A stretch of 27,114 bases of DNA, taken from positions 1 through 27,114 of the forward strand of contig JBAWXE010000030.1 of the NCBI GenBank assembly GCA_037144255.1, in the 5' to 3' direction. A model generated the notes under the pieces. That model ran no database searches. It was given only the letters and a program-made list of their open reading frames with translations, and was not told the origin of the DNA. This DNA is from JBAWXE01 sp037144255 (lineage in GTDB: Bacteria; Bacteroidota; Bacteroidia; Chitinophagales; Chitinophagaceae). The position numbers and the translations under genes are program-made. Positions 1-7,830 of this stretch are shown here, one piece after another. Within the stretch, counting starts at the first letter, position 1. Each line of letters opens with the position of its first letter.

Positions 1-67
1 GCTGATGCACTAAACCCACTAACACTGCGGTCTCTTCTTCCCGATTGATCTTTTTCTTTTCTATCAA
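1..67 (-). CDS. Possible N-terminus of GTPase HflX (partial)
   Basis: Reading the minus strand from a TTG at 65-67 to the window edge gives an open frame of 22 codons beginning M-I-E-K-K-K-I-N-R and continuing E-T-A-V-L-V-G-L-V. The E-(T)-A-V-L-V-G-L core preceded by a short charged tail resembles the N-terminus of HflX, the ribosome-associated GTPase that rescues stalled or heat-damaged ribosomes. This is recognition from memory of a very short stretch. No in-frame ATG lies just upstream, so the TTG start is a guess. The frame begins about 17 nt after the terminator at 84-112. The rest of the gene would lie beyond the left edge. Confidence 0.42.
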   Translation of the reverse strand, partial: MIEKKKINREEETAVLVGLVHQ

Positions 68-83
68 AGTATTTGCATTTGGA

Positions 84-112
84 TAAAAAAACCATCCCTA
101 TTAAGAGATGGT
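84..112 (-). terminator. Intrinsic terminator after the arginase-fold gene
   Basis: On the minus strand ACCATCTCT and AGGGATGGT form a 9-bp stem with one U-G wobble and the 4-nt loop TAAT, followed by a run of seven T. It lies 37 nt beyond the stop of the gene at 149-1282. The T run ends only about 17 nt before the putative hflX start. Confidence 0.75.
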
Positions 113-148
113 ATATTTTACAAATTTAAGGTATTAGCGTTATATATG

Positions 149-1282
149 TCATAACAAACGTTCCTGTTCGCGGAGCCAACGTTCGGGTATCTGATTGCTA
201 CTAGCTTCCAGATAGTCGTTATAAGAGCAAGGAACGAACATATTGTTAGGTAATTGCATCCACCATCGGTTGGTTCGCTTACTTTTGATGAAGATGGTAT
301 CGCTGGTAGTGAATGTGACATGGAATTCAATGAATTCATCGCCATTTGTCAGTTCTGCTTCATTCTTACGTACCAAATAACCATCGATGAAATACCAAAG
401 CATTTGGGCAACCAAGCGAGCCGTCATATCGTTGGCATCGTTAGCAGGGTTGTAGCCATAGATACCTAAAGAAGTAAGCTGACTACTCATACCAGCATAG
501 CGTGTAAGCATACATGCCTCATCACCTGTAAAACCATTAGGAGAGCCATTGATATTAGAAGGAGCATCGCTGTAACGGATGGCGTTCATATCCATACTGA
601 ACAAATCGCTACTACGGAAAACAGGTTCTACATCCTCTATATGCTCGCGTACTTTACCCAGACGGAAAAAGTCGAAACGCAATTTATCCAGAGTTTCCAG
701 CATGCGAGGATGCACATAATAACTCTGAAAACCAATGTGACTGTAATGTTTGATAAAGTTGGGTTGCTCTGTGAGCATATCCATCAGAAAGCTATCAGCA
801 GTAATGGTCTCGGTTTCATTGAGGTCTACCAGCATATCTGCCACTACAGCATTGATGAGTTTATCTGATTTTTTGAAGGCTTCGTACTGCTGTAAAGTAA
901 GATCGTGGGAGCCACCTAATACCACAACTATCTTGCCAGCGAGTTCCAGTTCGTGTAAAACCGTAGTCAGTGCAGCCCTAGTGTCGCTTACTGTAGCACC
1001 TTGTAAGATATTACCCGCATCGGCTACCTTAACAGAAGGATGCCAATTGTAGAATTTGTACAATTGTTCGCGGATCTTGTCCGGAGCATCGTTGTACCAA
1101 GTCTCACCCATTTCACCTCGGCATTCGCCACAACCTACGATGACAATGTCTGCGTCTTCCCAATCAAAATGCTCTTGAGTAGCATATTTCACATGAGCTC
1201 CCCATTGCAACTGTGAGTATGTGCCATAAGGCTGCAGTTCAATAAAATGGCTGGGAGCAAAAAAAGGCCTTAAATCTTGCAT
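149..1282 (-). CDS. Arginase/formimidoylglutamase-fold protein with altered metal site
   Basis: The 377-aa product belongs to the arginase/agmatinase/formimidoylglutamase (ureohydrolase) superfamily, whose enzymes use a binuclear Mn centre to hydrolyse guanidino or formimino groups. The three signature blocks are visible: GGSHD at about 123-127, D-M-L-V-D at 149-153 (family D-A-H-x-D), and S-M-D-M-N at 229-233 (family S-x-D-x-D). Thus the middle His is replaced by Leu and the last Asp by Asn, two of the six usual metal ligands. The first His (H126) and three Asp remain. No signal peptide is seen, so it should be cytoplasmic. It is followed by its own terminator and then a probable hflX. It may be a non-catalytic or differently acting paralogue. 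The fold assignment is firm; the activity is unknown. Confidence 0.8.
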   Translation of the reverse strand: MQDLRPFFAPSHFIELQPYGTYSQLQWGAHVKYATQEHFDWEDADIVIVGCGECRGEMGETWYNDAPDKIREQLYKFYNWHPSVKVADAGNILQGATVSDTRAALTTVLHELELAGKIVVVLGGSHDLTLQQYEAFKKSDKLINAVVADMLVDLNETETITADSFLMDMLTEQPNFIKHYSHIGFQSYYVHPRMLETLDKLRFDFFRLGKVREHIEDVEPVFRSSDLFSMDMNAIRYSDAPSNINGSPNGFTGDEACMLTRYAGMSSQLTSLGIYGYNPANDANDMTARLVAQMLWYFIDGYLVRKNEAELTNGDEFIEFHVTFTTSDTIFIKSKRTNRWWMQLPNNMFVPCSYNDYLEASSNQIPERWLREQERLL

Positions 1283-1444
1283 GAATTATTCAGTATATAC
1301 GGGCTAAAATAAGCATTGTAACAACTACAACCAGTTAATTCTTAAGAAAAATGGATATTTTAGAGTTTTGGCCGATGTATGTTGTATTTTGTTAAAATAA
1401 TTTCCTTGGCAAGAAGTATCTGCACCAAATACGCATTGTTTTTT

Positions 1445-1452
1445 TATTTTTG
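1445..1452 (+). promoter_or_regulatory. Candidate -7 box upstream of ftsX
   Basis: TATTTTTG fits the Bacteroidota -7 consensus TAnnTTTG and lies 18 nt before the ftsX ATG. No TTTG is found at the expected 17-23 bp upstream, so this is only a candidate in a T-rich stretch. Confidence 0.3.
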
Positions 1453-1470
1453 AATCATTAAGTACCAAAC

Positions 1471-2328
1471 ATGTCGACAGGGAAGAAATCTAAACCATCA
1501 TATATATATGCCATCATAGGGGTATCACTCGTGCTATTTCTGCTGGGTACTCTAGGTTGGTTGGTCATTAATGGCCGTGCCCTGACACGTGTATTCAAAG
1601 AAGACGTGGAGGTACAAGTAGAGTTTCATGATAATACGAGAGATGAGAATGTAGAGAAGCTGAAAAGCATTCTGGATAAGCAACCGTTTGTGAGAGAGAG
1701 CAAGATCATTACTAAGGAAGAGGCTATAAAAATGGAAAGTGAATTGGAAGGGGAGAATATTATTGATTTCCTAGGTTATAACCCATTATTTACTTCTATA
1801 GCACTGAAACTGAATGCTGACTATGTAAATAAGGACAGCCTGAGTAAAGTGAAGGAATTCCTGATGCAGAGCAATGTGGTGCGTGAAGTGTCTTATCCTA
1901 AAGTGGTGGTGGATCAAATGAATAGTAATTTTCGTAAGATCAGTATCATATTAGGATCTATCCTATTATTATTATCCATAGTAGTTATTATACTCATAGA
2001 TAATACTGTAAGGCTGGCCATGTTCAGTAATCGTTTTCTGATCAAGACCATGCAAATGGTAGGTGCTACCAGATATTTCATTTCGCGTCCGTTTACCCAG
2101 CGTGCTGTGTTGAACGGGCTGATAAGCGGTATCATATCTGTAATAGGCTTATGGATAGTAATCTCATTTGCAGAATCTCAATTGCCTTCATTACGTGTAC
2201 TTCATGAACCGGGATTATTAGCTATATTGATGATCAGTATGGTAATAGTAGGTATTATTATATCCTTGGTAAGCACCCACAGATCGGTGATCAAGTACTT
2301 GAAAATGCATTTGGACGACCTGTATTAA
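1471..2328 (+). CDS. ftsX: Cell division protein FtsX (ABC-type permease)
   Basis: The 285-aa protein has the FtsX layout: a short cytoplasmic N-terminus, TM1 (about 12-34), an extracytoplasmic domain of about 120 residues, then TM2 (about 156-178), TM3 (213-233) and TM4 (248-269). The segment N-R-F-L-I-K-T-M-Q-M-V-G-A-T between TM2 and TM3 is the cytoplasmic coupling region typical of FtsX. FtsX works with the ATPase FtsE in the inner membrane and transmits ATP hydrolysis to periplasmic peptidoglycan hydrolases during division. No ftsE is next to it, as is common in this phylum. The gene is followed after 23 nt by the DUF3098 gene and both probably share one transcript. The ATG has no clear Shine-Dalgarno sequence. 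Confidence 0.9.
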   Translation: MSTGKKSKPSYIYAIIGVSLVLFLLGTLGWLVINGRALTRVFKEDVEVQVEFHDNTRDENVEKLKSILDKQPFVRESKIITKEEAIKMESELEGENIIDFLGYNPLFTSIALKLNADYVNKDSLSKVKEFLMQSNVVREVSYPKVVVDQMNSNFRKISIILGSILLLLSIVVIILIDNTVRLAMFSNRFLIKTMQMVGATRYFISRPFTQRAVLNGLISGIISVIGLWIVISFAESQLPSLRVLHEPGLLAILMISMVIVGIIISLVSTHRSVIKYLKMHLDDLY

Positions 2329-2351
2329 TTTTTATTCATAATATTGTGATT

Positions 2352-2639
2352 ATGTCAACAAGTAAAACAACTACCAGCGAACCTGCAAAGCAGACCGTAA
2401 CAAAAGCAGATCAAACATTTTTATTTGGTCGTGAGAATTATATGTGGATGATAGGTGGCCTTGTGCTGATCCTGATAGGATTTATGCTGATGGCCGGTGG
2501 CAAAAGCCCTGATCCGCATAAATTTAACTATGATGAGATATACAGTTTCCGCCGAATCACATTGGCACCTATAGTAGTGTTAGCAGGATTTGTGGTAGAA
2601 GTATTTGCTATCATGAAGAAACCTAAAGACAATCAATAA
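2352..2639 (+). CDS. DUF3098 family small membrane protein
   Basis: A protein of 95 aa with a polar Thr/Lys-rich N-terminus of about 30 residues, a first TM helix (G-G-L-V-L-I-L-I-G-F-M-L-M, about 35-50), a short D-P-H-K-F-N-Y-D-E-I-Y-S-F-R-R segment and a second TM helix (about 68-87). The Y-S-F-R-R-I-T-L-A-P sequence between the helices is the mark of DUF3098, a Bacteroidota family usually found directly after ftsX. Its function is unknown; the pairing with ftsX suggests a link to division or envelope work. The ATG at 2352 is preferred to a GTG at 2346. The gene ends just before a strong terminator. Confidence 0.85.
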   Translation: MSTSKTTTSEPAKQTVTKADQTFLFGRENYMWMIGGLVLILIGFMLMAGGKSPDPHKFNYDEIYSFRRITLAPIVVLAGFVVEVFAIMKKPKDNQ

Positions 2640-2668
2640 GATATAAAGTAATTACACCTACAATTATT

Positions 2669-2706
2669 AATAATGGCGCATCATCAGGTGCGCCATTATT
2701 ATTTCT
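2669..2706 (+). terminator. Intrinsic terminator after ftsX-DUF3098
   Basis: AATAATGGCGCA and TGCGCCATTATT form a perfect 12-bp stem with an 8-nt loop, followed by ATTTCT. It lies 29 nt after the DUF3098 stop. The T tail is short, but the stem is long with a G+C-rich top. Confidence 0.8.
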
Positions 2707-2722
2707 ACCAAATAGGTGCAAG

Positions 2723-2752
2723 AAAAAAGCCTTTGCAATAATACAAAGGCTT
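2723..2752 (-). terminator. Intrinsic terminator after the DUF3276 gene
   Basis: On the minus strand AAGCCTTTG and CAAAGGCTT form a perfect 9-bp stem with an 8-nt loop, running directly into six T. It is 27 nt beyond the DUF3276 stop and converges with the ftsX terminator. Confidence 0.85.
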
Positions 2753-2779
2753 ACAGTATATTATGAAGGATAAGGAGGT

Positions 2780-3199
2780 CTACATTTTCCAGTCGTCAAC
2801 ATTACCTTCCTCTGCAATTACACTAGATGGGGCACTCATAGTAACATCACTCATTGTTTCGGTCATAGCTGTATGTGGTACACCTTCTTCGCTATCCTGA
2901 TCGTGGTTGTATGCGTCGAAATCAAAATCGGGCATCAGATCAGTCTTTACATAGTTGATGGTCTCTGTAAGCGCATTCAAGAATTTGTTGAAATCCTCTT
3001 TGTACAAAAACATCTTATGTCTGTCGTATCCGTTATCGTCAAAACGTTTTTTACTTTCGGTAATAGTGATGAAATAATCGTTACCACGTGTAGAACGAAC
3101 GTCAAAAAAATAAGTTCTTCTCTTACCAGCTTTGATACGTTTACTAAACAGACTTTCGTTGTTGCGGTTTTCTCCAAAATTTTTGTTTTCGTACGCCAC
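2780..3199 (-). CDS. DUF3276 / PUR-like nucleic-acid-binding protein
   Basis: A 139-aa protein of the Bacteroidota DUF3276 family, which has the PUR-repeat fold related to eukaryotic Pur-alpha and binds single-stranded DNA or RNA. The PUR-like core runs from about residue 15 to 90: R-R-T-Y-F-F-D-V-R, then D-Y-F-I-T-I-T-E-S, then K-M-F-L-Y-K-E-D-F-N-K-F, alternating beta strands ending in a helix. The last 45 residues are acidic, Ser/Thr-rich and probably disordered, ending in D-D-W-K-M. The start codon is GTG (3197-3199); no nearby in-frame ATG exists and the promoter lies 35 nt upstream, which supports this choice. It stands alone with its own promoter and terminator. The cellular role is not established. 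Confidence 0.85.
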   Translation of the reverse strand: MAYENKNFGENRNNESLFSKRIKAGKRRTYFFDVRSTRGNDYFITITESKKRFDDNGYDRHKMFLYKEDFNKFLNALTETINYVKTDLMPDFDFDAYNHDQDSEEGVPHTAMTETMSDVTMSAPSSVIAEEGNVDDWKM

Positions 3200-3233
3200 A
3201 GTTCTAATATTTTTTTGTGAAAGATTGACTAAA

Positions 3234-3264
3234 CAAATTTAATTAAGAAAGTGAAGTATACAAA
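3234..3264 (-). promoter_or_regulatory. Promoter of the DUF3276 gene
   Basis: Minus-strand TTTG (3261-3264), a 19-bp spacer and TAAATTTG (3234-3241) match the Bacteroidota sigma consensus TTTG-N~20-TAnnTTTG exactly. Transcription would begin around 3227, giving a leader of roughly 30 nt to the GTG start. Confidence 0.7.
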
Positions 3265-3400
3265 CTAATTTACCATAAAGTGTAATTAATTTATTCATAA
3301 GCTGTATATATCAAAAATGCTTACACACTTGTAAAAAAATTGCTTTCAACATTTACAAATATGAATGATAAATAAAAAAGTGAAAGTATATACATCTTTT

Positions 3401-4087
3401 TTAGTGGTGACCAGTAGTGATCTCTCCATCGGCCATTTGAATGATACGATCGGAGCGATGGGCAAAATCATCATCATGGGTTACAGTGACAATTGTTTGT
3501 CCGAACTCTTTAGATAAATTCTGCAGTATATCAAATACGATAGAAGTGTTTTTAGAATCCAGATTACCTGTTGGCTCATCGCCCATGATAATAGCGGGGT
3601 CGTTTATCAAGGCTCGGGCTATGGCGATACGTTGTTGCTGCCCACCTGATAATTTAGATGCTTGCTTAAGAGCTTGCTCTTCTACACCCAGCATTTTGAG
3701 TTTCTCATATGCCTTTGACTCTACTTCGTCATAAGAATACTTACCCAGTTTTAAAGCAGGTATCATAACATTCTTGAGGCAAGTGAAATCAGGTAATAAA
3801 TAATGAAATTGAAAAACAAAGCCAATTGTGGAATTGCGAATATAAGCCAGTTCGTTCTGGGTCTTACCGGTAACCTCAATACCATTGATCTCCAATTTAC
3901 CTTCGTAATCGGTATCCATGGTGGAGAGTATATATAGTAACGTAGATTTACCACAACCGGATTTACCCATGATAGAGACAAACTCACCTTTACTAATCTC
4001 AAATGAGATATTCTTCAAGGCTTGAAATTTGACTGAATCAGAAAAATATTTGTTGATGCCAATAGACTTGAGTGCAATGTTTTCCAT
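3401..4087 (-). CDS. MacB/LolD-type ABC transporter ATPase
   Basis: The 228-aa nucleotide-binding subunit has all ABC motifs: Walker A G-K-S-G-C-G-K-S-T at 41-49, Q-loop around F-Q-F at 92-94, signature L-S-G-G-Q at 146-150, Walker B ending D-E at 170-171 followed by P-T-G-N-L-D-S, and the switch His at 204 (V-T-H-D). The P-T-G-N-L-D motif is typical of the MacB/LolD/FtsE group, which powers FtsX-fold permeases that do not themselves carry substrate through a channel. Its ATG overlaps the permease stop by one base (TAATG), implying translational coupling. It is the last gene of the efflux operon. The substrate is unknown. No clear terminator follows. Confidence 0.9.
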   Translation of the reverse strand: MENIALKSIGINKYFSDSVKFQALKNISFEISKGEFVSIMGKSGCGKSTLLYILSTMDTDYEGKLEINGIEVTGKTQNELAYIRNSTIGFVFQFHYLLPDFTCLKNVMIPALKLGKYSYDEVESKAYEKLKMLGVEEQALKQASKLSGGQQQRIAIARALINDPAIIMGDEPTGNLDSKNTSIVFDILQNLSKEFGQTIVTVTHDDDFAHRSDRIIQMADGEITTGHH

Positions 4088-5331
4088 TATCCGCGAATGA
4101 TTATTACAGGATCTACTTTAGCTGCTTTTCTGGCAGGGAAATACCCTGCTGCAATGGTGGTAAGAACACCAAATGTAACTGCCTCAATATAATGAGGAAT
4201 ATAAAATGACATAGGTAAATACTTAAGACTACCTGCACCGATATATATACGTGATACCATGAGTGTAATAAAAAAACCTATGATGATACCGGTAAATGCA
4301 CCTAACAAACCAATGTAAATAGCCTGTTGCAAAAAGATACTTGTAACAGCCTTACCGGGGAAACCTGTAGCTTTCAATATGGCTATCTCCTTGATCTTTT
4401 CGTAAATTGTCATGTTGAGGATATTATAGATACCAAAACCTGCTACCAATAGGATAACACCAATTACAGAATTAAGGATAACTGCTCTGATCTTAAAAGC
4501 CGCCTTCAACTGAGCATTAGACTGTACCCAGTCCTCGGCCTTATAACCTGTTATTGCTTCCAGATCTCTGGCCCTTGAAGGTGCATTGTTATACTCTTTG
4601 ATATTCACTTTGATATCTGTAACATAACTACGGTCTTTACCAAGCAGACTTTGGGCCTGACTGATATTGACATAAGATTTGGTTTCATCTATTTGTTTGA
4701 TAGTAGTAGCATAGATACCTACAATACGCATCACTTTGGAACCACCAGTAGCAGAAGTGATGCTAATATTATCATACATATGCAGACTTAGCTTATCTGC
4801 AATACCCTTACCTATGATGATACCATTGTCTACTTTCAACAAGTTGCGCACTTCTCCTTGCAGCATGTAACCTGTGAGATCGAACATCCTATCCTCTGCT
4901 AAAATATCTACACCGTTAACAATACCATTTAATTGTACACTCCCACTATTATAAAACGCATTGACGGTAACCTGTGGAGTAACTGCTACAACATCTGGTT
5001 GTTTACTGATCTCCTTTACTAATCCATAAGGGTTAATAAGTCCTTGATATTGTTGTAATTGTTTAGGATTATCAAGGATTTTAACTGATGAATCTTTGAA
5101 GTAACCATTTAGCAAATGAAAGTCAGCTACTTTATTATCATTATAGATACGTATATGCGGTATACTACTGAAAGAAGACTTTTCGAAATAATCGTTAGTC
5201 CCTTTCATTAGAGATTGCAGAAAGATAAACATGGAGATACCGAAAGTAACCCCCATAGCAGCAACTAGAGTTTGCTTCTTGCGTGACGACAAGTAGGTAA
5301 GTGCTATCTCGGTATTTACATTGAATCTCAT
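4087..5331 (-). CDS. MacB/LolC-type ABC permease (FtsX domain)
   Basis: The 414-aa inner-membrane permease has a first TM helix at about 21-42, a periplasmic MacB_PCD domain of about 230 residues, and the FtsX domain with three C-terminal helices (about 282-307, 332-358 and 382-402). The cytoplasmic segment M-T-I-Y-E-K-I-K-E-I-A-I-L-K-A-T-G-F-P is the coupling helix that contacts the ATPase. The C-terminal P-A-R-K-A-A-K-V-D-P-V-I-I-I-R-G is the usual end of this family. It starts 3 nt after the adaptor gene and overlaps the ATPase start by one base. With the adaptor and TolC-like protein it should form a MacAB-TolC-like mechanotransmission pump. Confidence 0.9.
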   Translation of the reverse strand: MRFNVNTEIALTYLSSRKKQTLVAAMGVTFGISMFIFLQSLMKGTNDYFEKSSFSSIPHIRIYNDNKVADFHLLNGYFKDSSVKILDNPKQLQQYQGLINPYGLVKEISKQPDVVAVTPQVTVNAFYNSGSVQLNGIVNGVDILAEDRMFDLTGYMLQGEVRNLLKVDNGIIIGKGIADKLSLHMYDNISITSATGGSKVMRIVGIYATTIKQIDETKSYVNISQAQSLLGKDRSYVTDIKVNIKEYNNAPSRARDLEAITGYKAEDWVQSNAQLKAAFKIRAVILNSVIGVILLVAGFGIYNILNMTIYEKIKEIAILKATGFPGKAVTSIFLQQAIYIGLLGAFTGIIIGFFITLMVSRIYIGAGSLKYLPMSFYIPHYIEAVTFGVLTTIAAGYFPARKAAKVDPVIIIRG

Positions 5332-5334
5332 GGG

Positions 5335-6438
5335 TTAGAGTGGTTTTACAATTTTATCTTGTGTGGATACACCTTTAAGCACTTCTACCCATTCATTAGA
5401 TATGATACCTGTTTGTATGAAAGTAGTATCCGGTTTCTTACCATGCATTACCAATACTTTATTATTATCTATCAGGAATACTCTAGGTATCAATAAGGCT
5501 TTGTCTTTTTTGGATGTAATGATATTTGCCTGCAATTGTGTACCAGCTATCATTTCAGGTAATATTTTTACAAATCTGGCCTCTACTTTGTAGGCTTGTG
5601 TATTGTCATTGAATCGGGGATAAATTTTTGTTACATGTGCTTCATAGGTTTTATTCTTCTGTGTATTCAATTCTACCAATACTAATTGACCCAATTCTAC
5701 CTTATCAATACTACCCTCATCTACACTCATAGTAATAACAATAGAATCAGGATGACCAAGTTGCGCAACCATATCTCCTTTCCTTACTAATTCACCTTGT
5801 TTTTTATATACCTGATATACCATAAACTCATCCGGAGATATAAGATTATAATATTGATTACTTAATACTGCATTGCGCAACTGCGAAACACTGTTATCAG
5901 CATCTAGTCGTAATTTTCGTTCTGTAGCTTTGTAATTATCTACTGTAGCCGAATATGACTTAAGAGATGATGTGTAATTTAACTGAGCTGTTTCATATTC
6001 CTGTTTCGAAACAGAATTAGTAATAAACAACCTTTGATAACGAGCAGCTGTAACTGAATCGTTGATGAGTTTGGCTCTGGCAGCATCCATCTGAGCCTTT
6101 ATCTGGAGTAATGAAGGTGAGTTTTCGGCTGCATTTGCTTTAGCATAAGTAAGATTATCCTCCGCCATATGCACTTGTACATGTTGTTGGCTATTATCCA
6201 GCTGGAATAGTATTTGACCTTTATGCACTTTATCATTCTCAGATGCAAAGCTTTTGAGAATAAAGCCATCGTAAAGCGATGTAAGTGTAAAGGCATCTTT
6301 AGGATCAATACTACCTGATGCAAAAACAGCTTCCGTTATAGGTGCCATTTTTGGAAATGTTTCCTGATATTTTGTACCACAAGCTGTTAATGTAAAAAAC
6401 AAGGGCAGTATGAGATATGTGATCGATCTTTGTTTCAT
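5335..6438 (-). CDS. HlyD/MacA-type periplasmic adaptor, lipoprotein
   Basis: The 367-aa membrane-fusion protein bridges the inner-membrane permease and the outer-membrane channel. It begins with a lipoprotein signal ending in the lipobox L-T-A-C (Cys20), so it is probably lipid-anchored to the periplasmic face of the inner membrane. After it come a first beta-barrel/lipoyl half (D-K-V-H-K-G-Q-I-L-F-Q-L-D, about 80-92), a long alpha-helical hairpin (about 105-205) and the second lipoyl half (K-K-Q-G-E-L-V-R-K-G-D-M-V-A-Q-L-G), then beta-barrel strands. It starts one base after the TolC-like stop. The specificity cannot be read from the sequence. Confidence 0.88.
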   Translation of the reverse strand: MKQRSITYLILPLFFTLTACGTKYQETFPKMAPITEAVFASGSIDPKDAFTLTSLYDGFILKSFASENDKVHKGQILFQLDNSQQHVQVHMAEDNLTYAKANAAENSPSLLQIKAQMDAARAKLINDSVTAARYQRLFITNSVSKQEYETAQLNYTSSLKSYSATVDNYKATERKLRLDADNSVSQLRNAVLSNQYYNLISPDEFMVYQVYKKQGELVRKGDMVAQLGHPDSIVITMSVDEGSIDKVELGQLVLVELNTQKNKTYEAHVTKIYPRFNDNTQAYKVEARFVKILPEMIAGTQLQANIITSKKDKALLIPRVFLIDNNKVLVMHGKKPDTTFIQTGIISNEWVEVLKGVSTQDKIVKPL

Positions 6439-6439
6439 G

Positions 6440-7753
6440 TCAGAATGATTGTTGGCGTACTTTTATTTGATATAACTGAGCCAGTAGGTCTGATAAATTA
6501 TTGAGATACTCTTTTTGATAAGTGATGTAGTCAGAAAAAACAGTCATGCGGTCGTCTATAGATATCACCCCTTCTTCATAACGATGTGTAGCATGTACAT
6601 AATTCTTTTTATAAAGCTCCATTACATCGGAAGATTTGTAGAAAACAGATGCGGCCTTTTGATATGAGAGTCTTAGGTTCTCATCATATATGGCAGATTG
6701 TTTTTTTGAAGACTCATACAACATTCTAGTTTCTTGTAGGGCTATAGCATCCTTCTTTATTTGCCAGTAACGACTCATGCCCGTAAATAAGGGCACTGTA
6801 AGTCGGAGAGTCCAATAGGTTTGAGGGAACCAAGTACCTGATTCAAAAGGTTTGAAATCATTATTGTTTTGCTGAGTAGCATTATAGTAAGATAGATTCA
6901 AAGTAGGTGCTAATGTAAATTTTGATGCCCTATATTGTGCCAGGCTGATCTGAGATTGTTTCCACATAAGCCTCAGATTAGGGTCTTCCTGAAATACAGC
7001 ATTGGAAAATACTTCAGGTTCTCTGCTAAGCTTTTCTGTGATCTGCAATGAGTCTTGTAAAGACATATTGAGTAGTTGTTTGAGTGTATTTAGGGCTATG
7101 ATAGCCTGATACTGAGCAGTAGTGTAATTCAATTCAGATCTTTCGTGATTGATCTTGGAACTATTATAACTTACCTCATTTGCTAGGCCTACCTGATATT
7201 TATTACTGATGGATTGAAAGACAGTATCAGTGATATCAGCACTTTCTTTTGCTATTCTTGCAGCTTCCTGCATCAGCAAGTAAGAATAATAATTTACTGC
7301 CAGTTGCTGATAAACATTTTTGCGAGTATTTGCAAAGGATGCACTGCTCACCTCTTTTGAATATTTGGCCACTTGTATATTGAACCAGCTTTGCACATTC
7401 AAAATATCTAGTGAAGCAGTAATATTGCCTGAATAAATATACTTCTGACCAAACTTTACAGCACGATATGTACCAGCAGGGCCTCCAAATATCTCTGCAG
7501 GTAGGTATGTAGTTTGCAATGCTGTATTATCAGTAAAAGTACCATTAGCAGATACCTGAGGCATTATAGGGCTATAGGCCTGATTATGCGAAATCACTGC
7601 CTTCTGAAGATCCATTTTAGAGGTGGCAATAGATACATTATGCTCGTCTGCATACTTCCATACATCCTCTATCGATCTGACAATAGTTTGCCCAATAGAG
7701 GGCTGTACTATTAGCAAAAGGACAACTATTATTTTAAAAATCTTGTGTAACAT
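6440..7753 (-). CDS. TolC-like outer-membrane efflux protein
   Basis: About 437 aa. The best start is the ATG at 7751-7753, which gives a normal signal peptide (M-L-H-K-I-F-K, a hydrophobic stretch, cleavage after S-I-G); a TTG at 7780 would add nine residues. The mature part shows the duplicated outer-membrane-efflux-protein pattern: long helices rich in Gln, Ser and Ala with N-L-S-Y-Y-N and L-R-L-T-V-P-L-F-T-G-M marking beta strands of the trans-envelope barrel. The V-P-L-F-T-G sequence is typical of TolC/OEP proteins. It sits 77 nt downstream of the TetR gene and one base before the adaptor, so it supplies the exit duct of this pump. Confidence 0.87.
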   Translation of the reverse strand: MLHKIFKIIVVLLLIVQPSIGQTIVRSIEDVWKYADEHNVSIATSKMDLQKAVISHNQAYSPIMPQVSANGTFTDNTALQTTYLPAEIFGGPAGTYRAVKFGQKYIYSGNITASLDILNVQSWFNIQVAKYSKEVSSASFANTRKNVYQQLAVNYYSYLLMQEAARIAKESADITDTVFQSISNKYQVGLANEVSYNSSKINHERSELNYTTAQYQAIIALNTLKQLLNMSLQDSLQITEKLSREPEVFSNAVFQEDPNLRLMWKQSQISLAQYRASKFTLAPTLNLSYYNATQQNNNDFKPFESGTWFPQTYWTLRLTVPLFTGMSRYWQIKKDAIALQETRMLYESSKKQSAIYDENLRLSYQKAASVFYKSSDVMELYKKNYVHATHRYEEGVISIDDRMTVFSDYITYQKEYLNNLSDLLAQLYQIKVRQQSF

Positions 7754-7830
7754 ATATTCAGTACTACTTGTATTTATCAACTTGTAAACCTACTCTATAT
7801 CTATTCCTTTTATCCTGACAGGTATCATTA

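Noticed and set aside
3280..3400. Possible terminator or small RNA downstream of the efflux ATPase gene
   Set aside because: Only A/T-rich, weak pairings such as AAAAAAG with CTTTTTT; no stable stem followed by a T run.
7754..7780. TTG-initiated extension of the TolC-like protein
   Set aside because: The ATG at 7753 gives a normal signal peptide; the nine extra residues are not needed.
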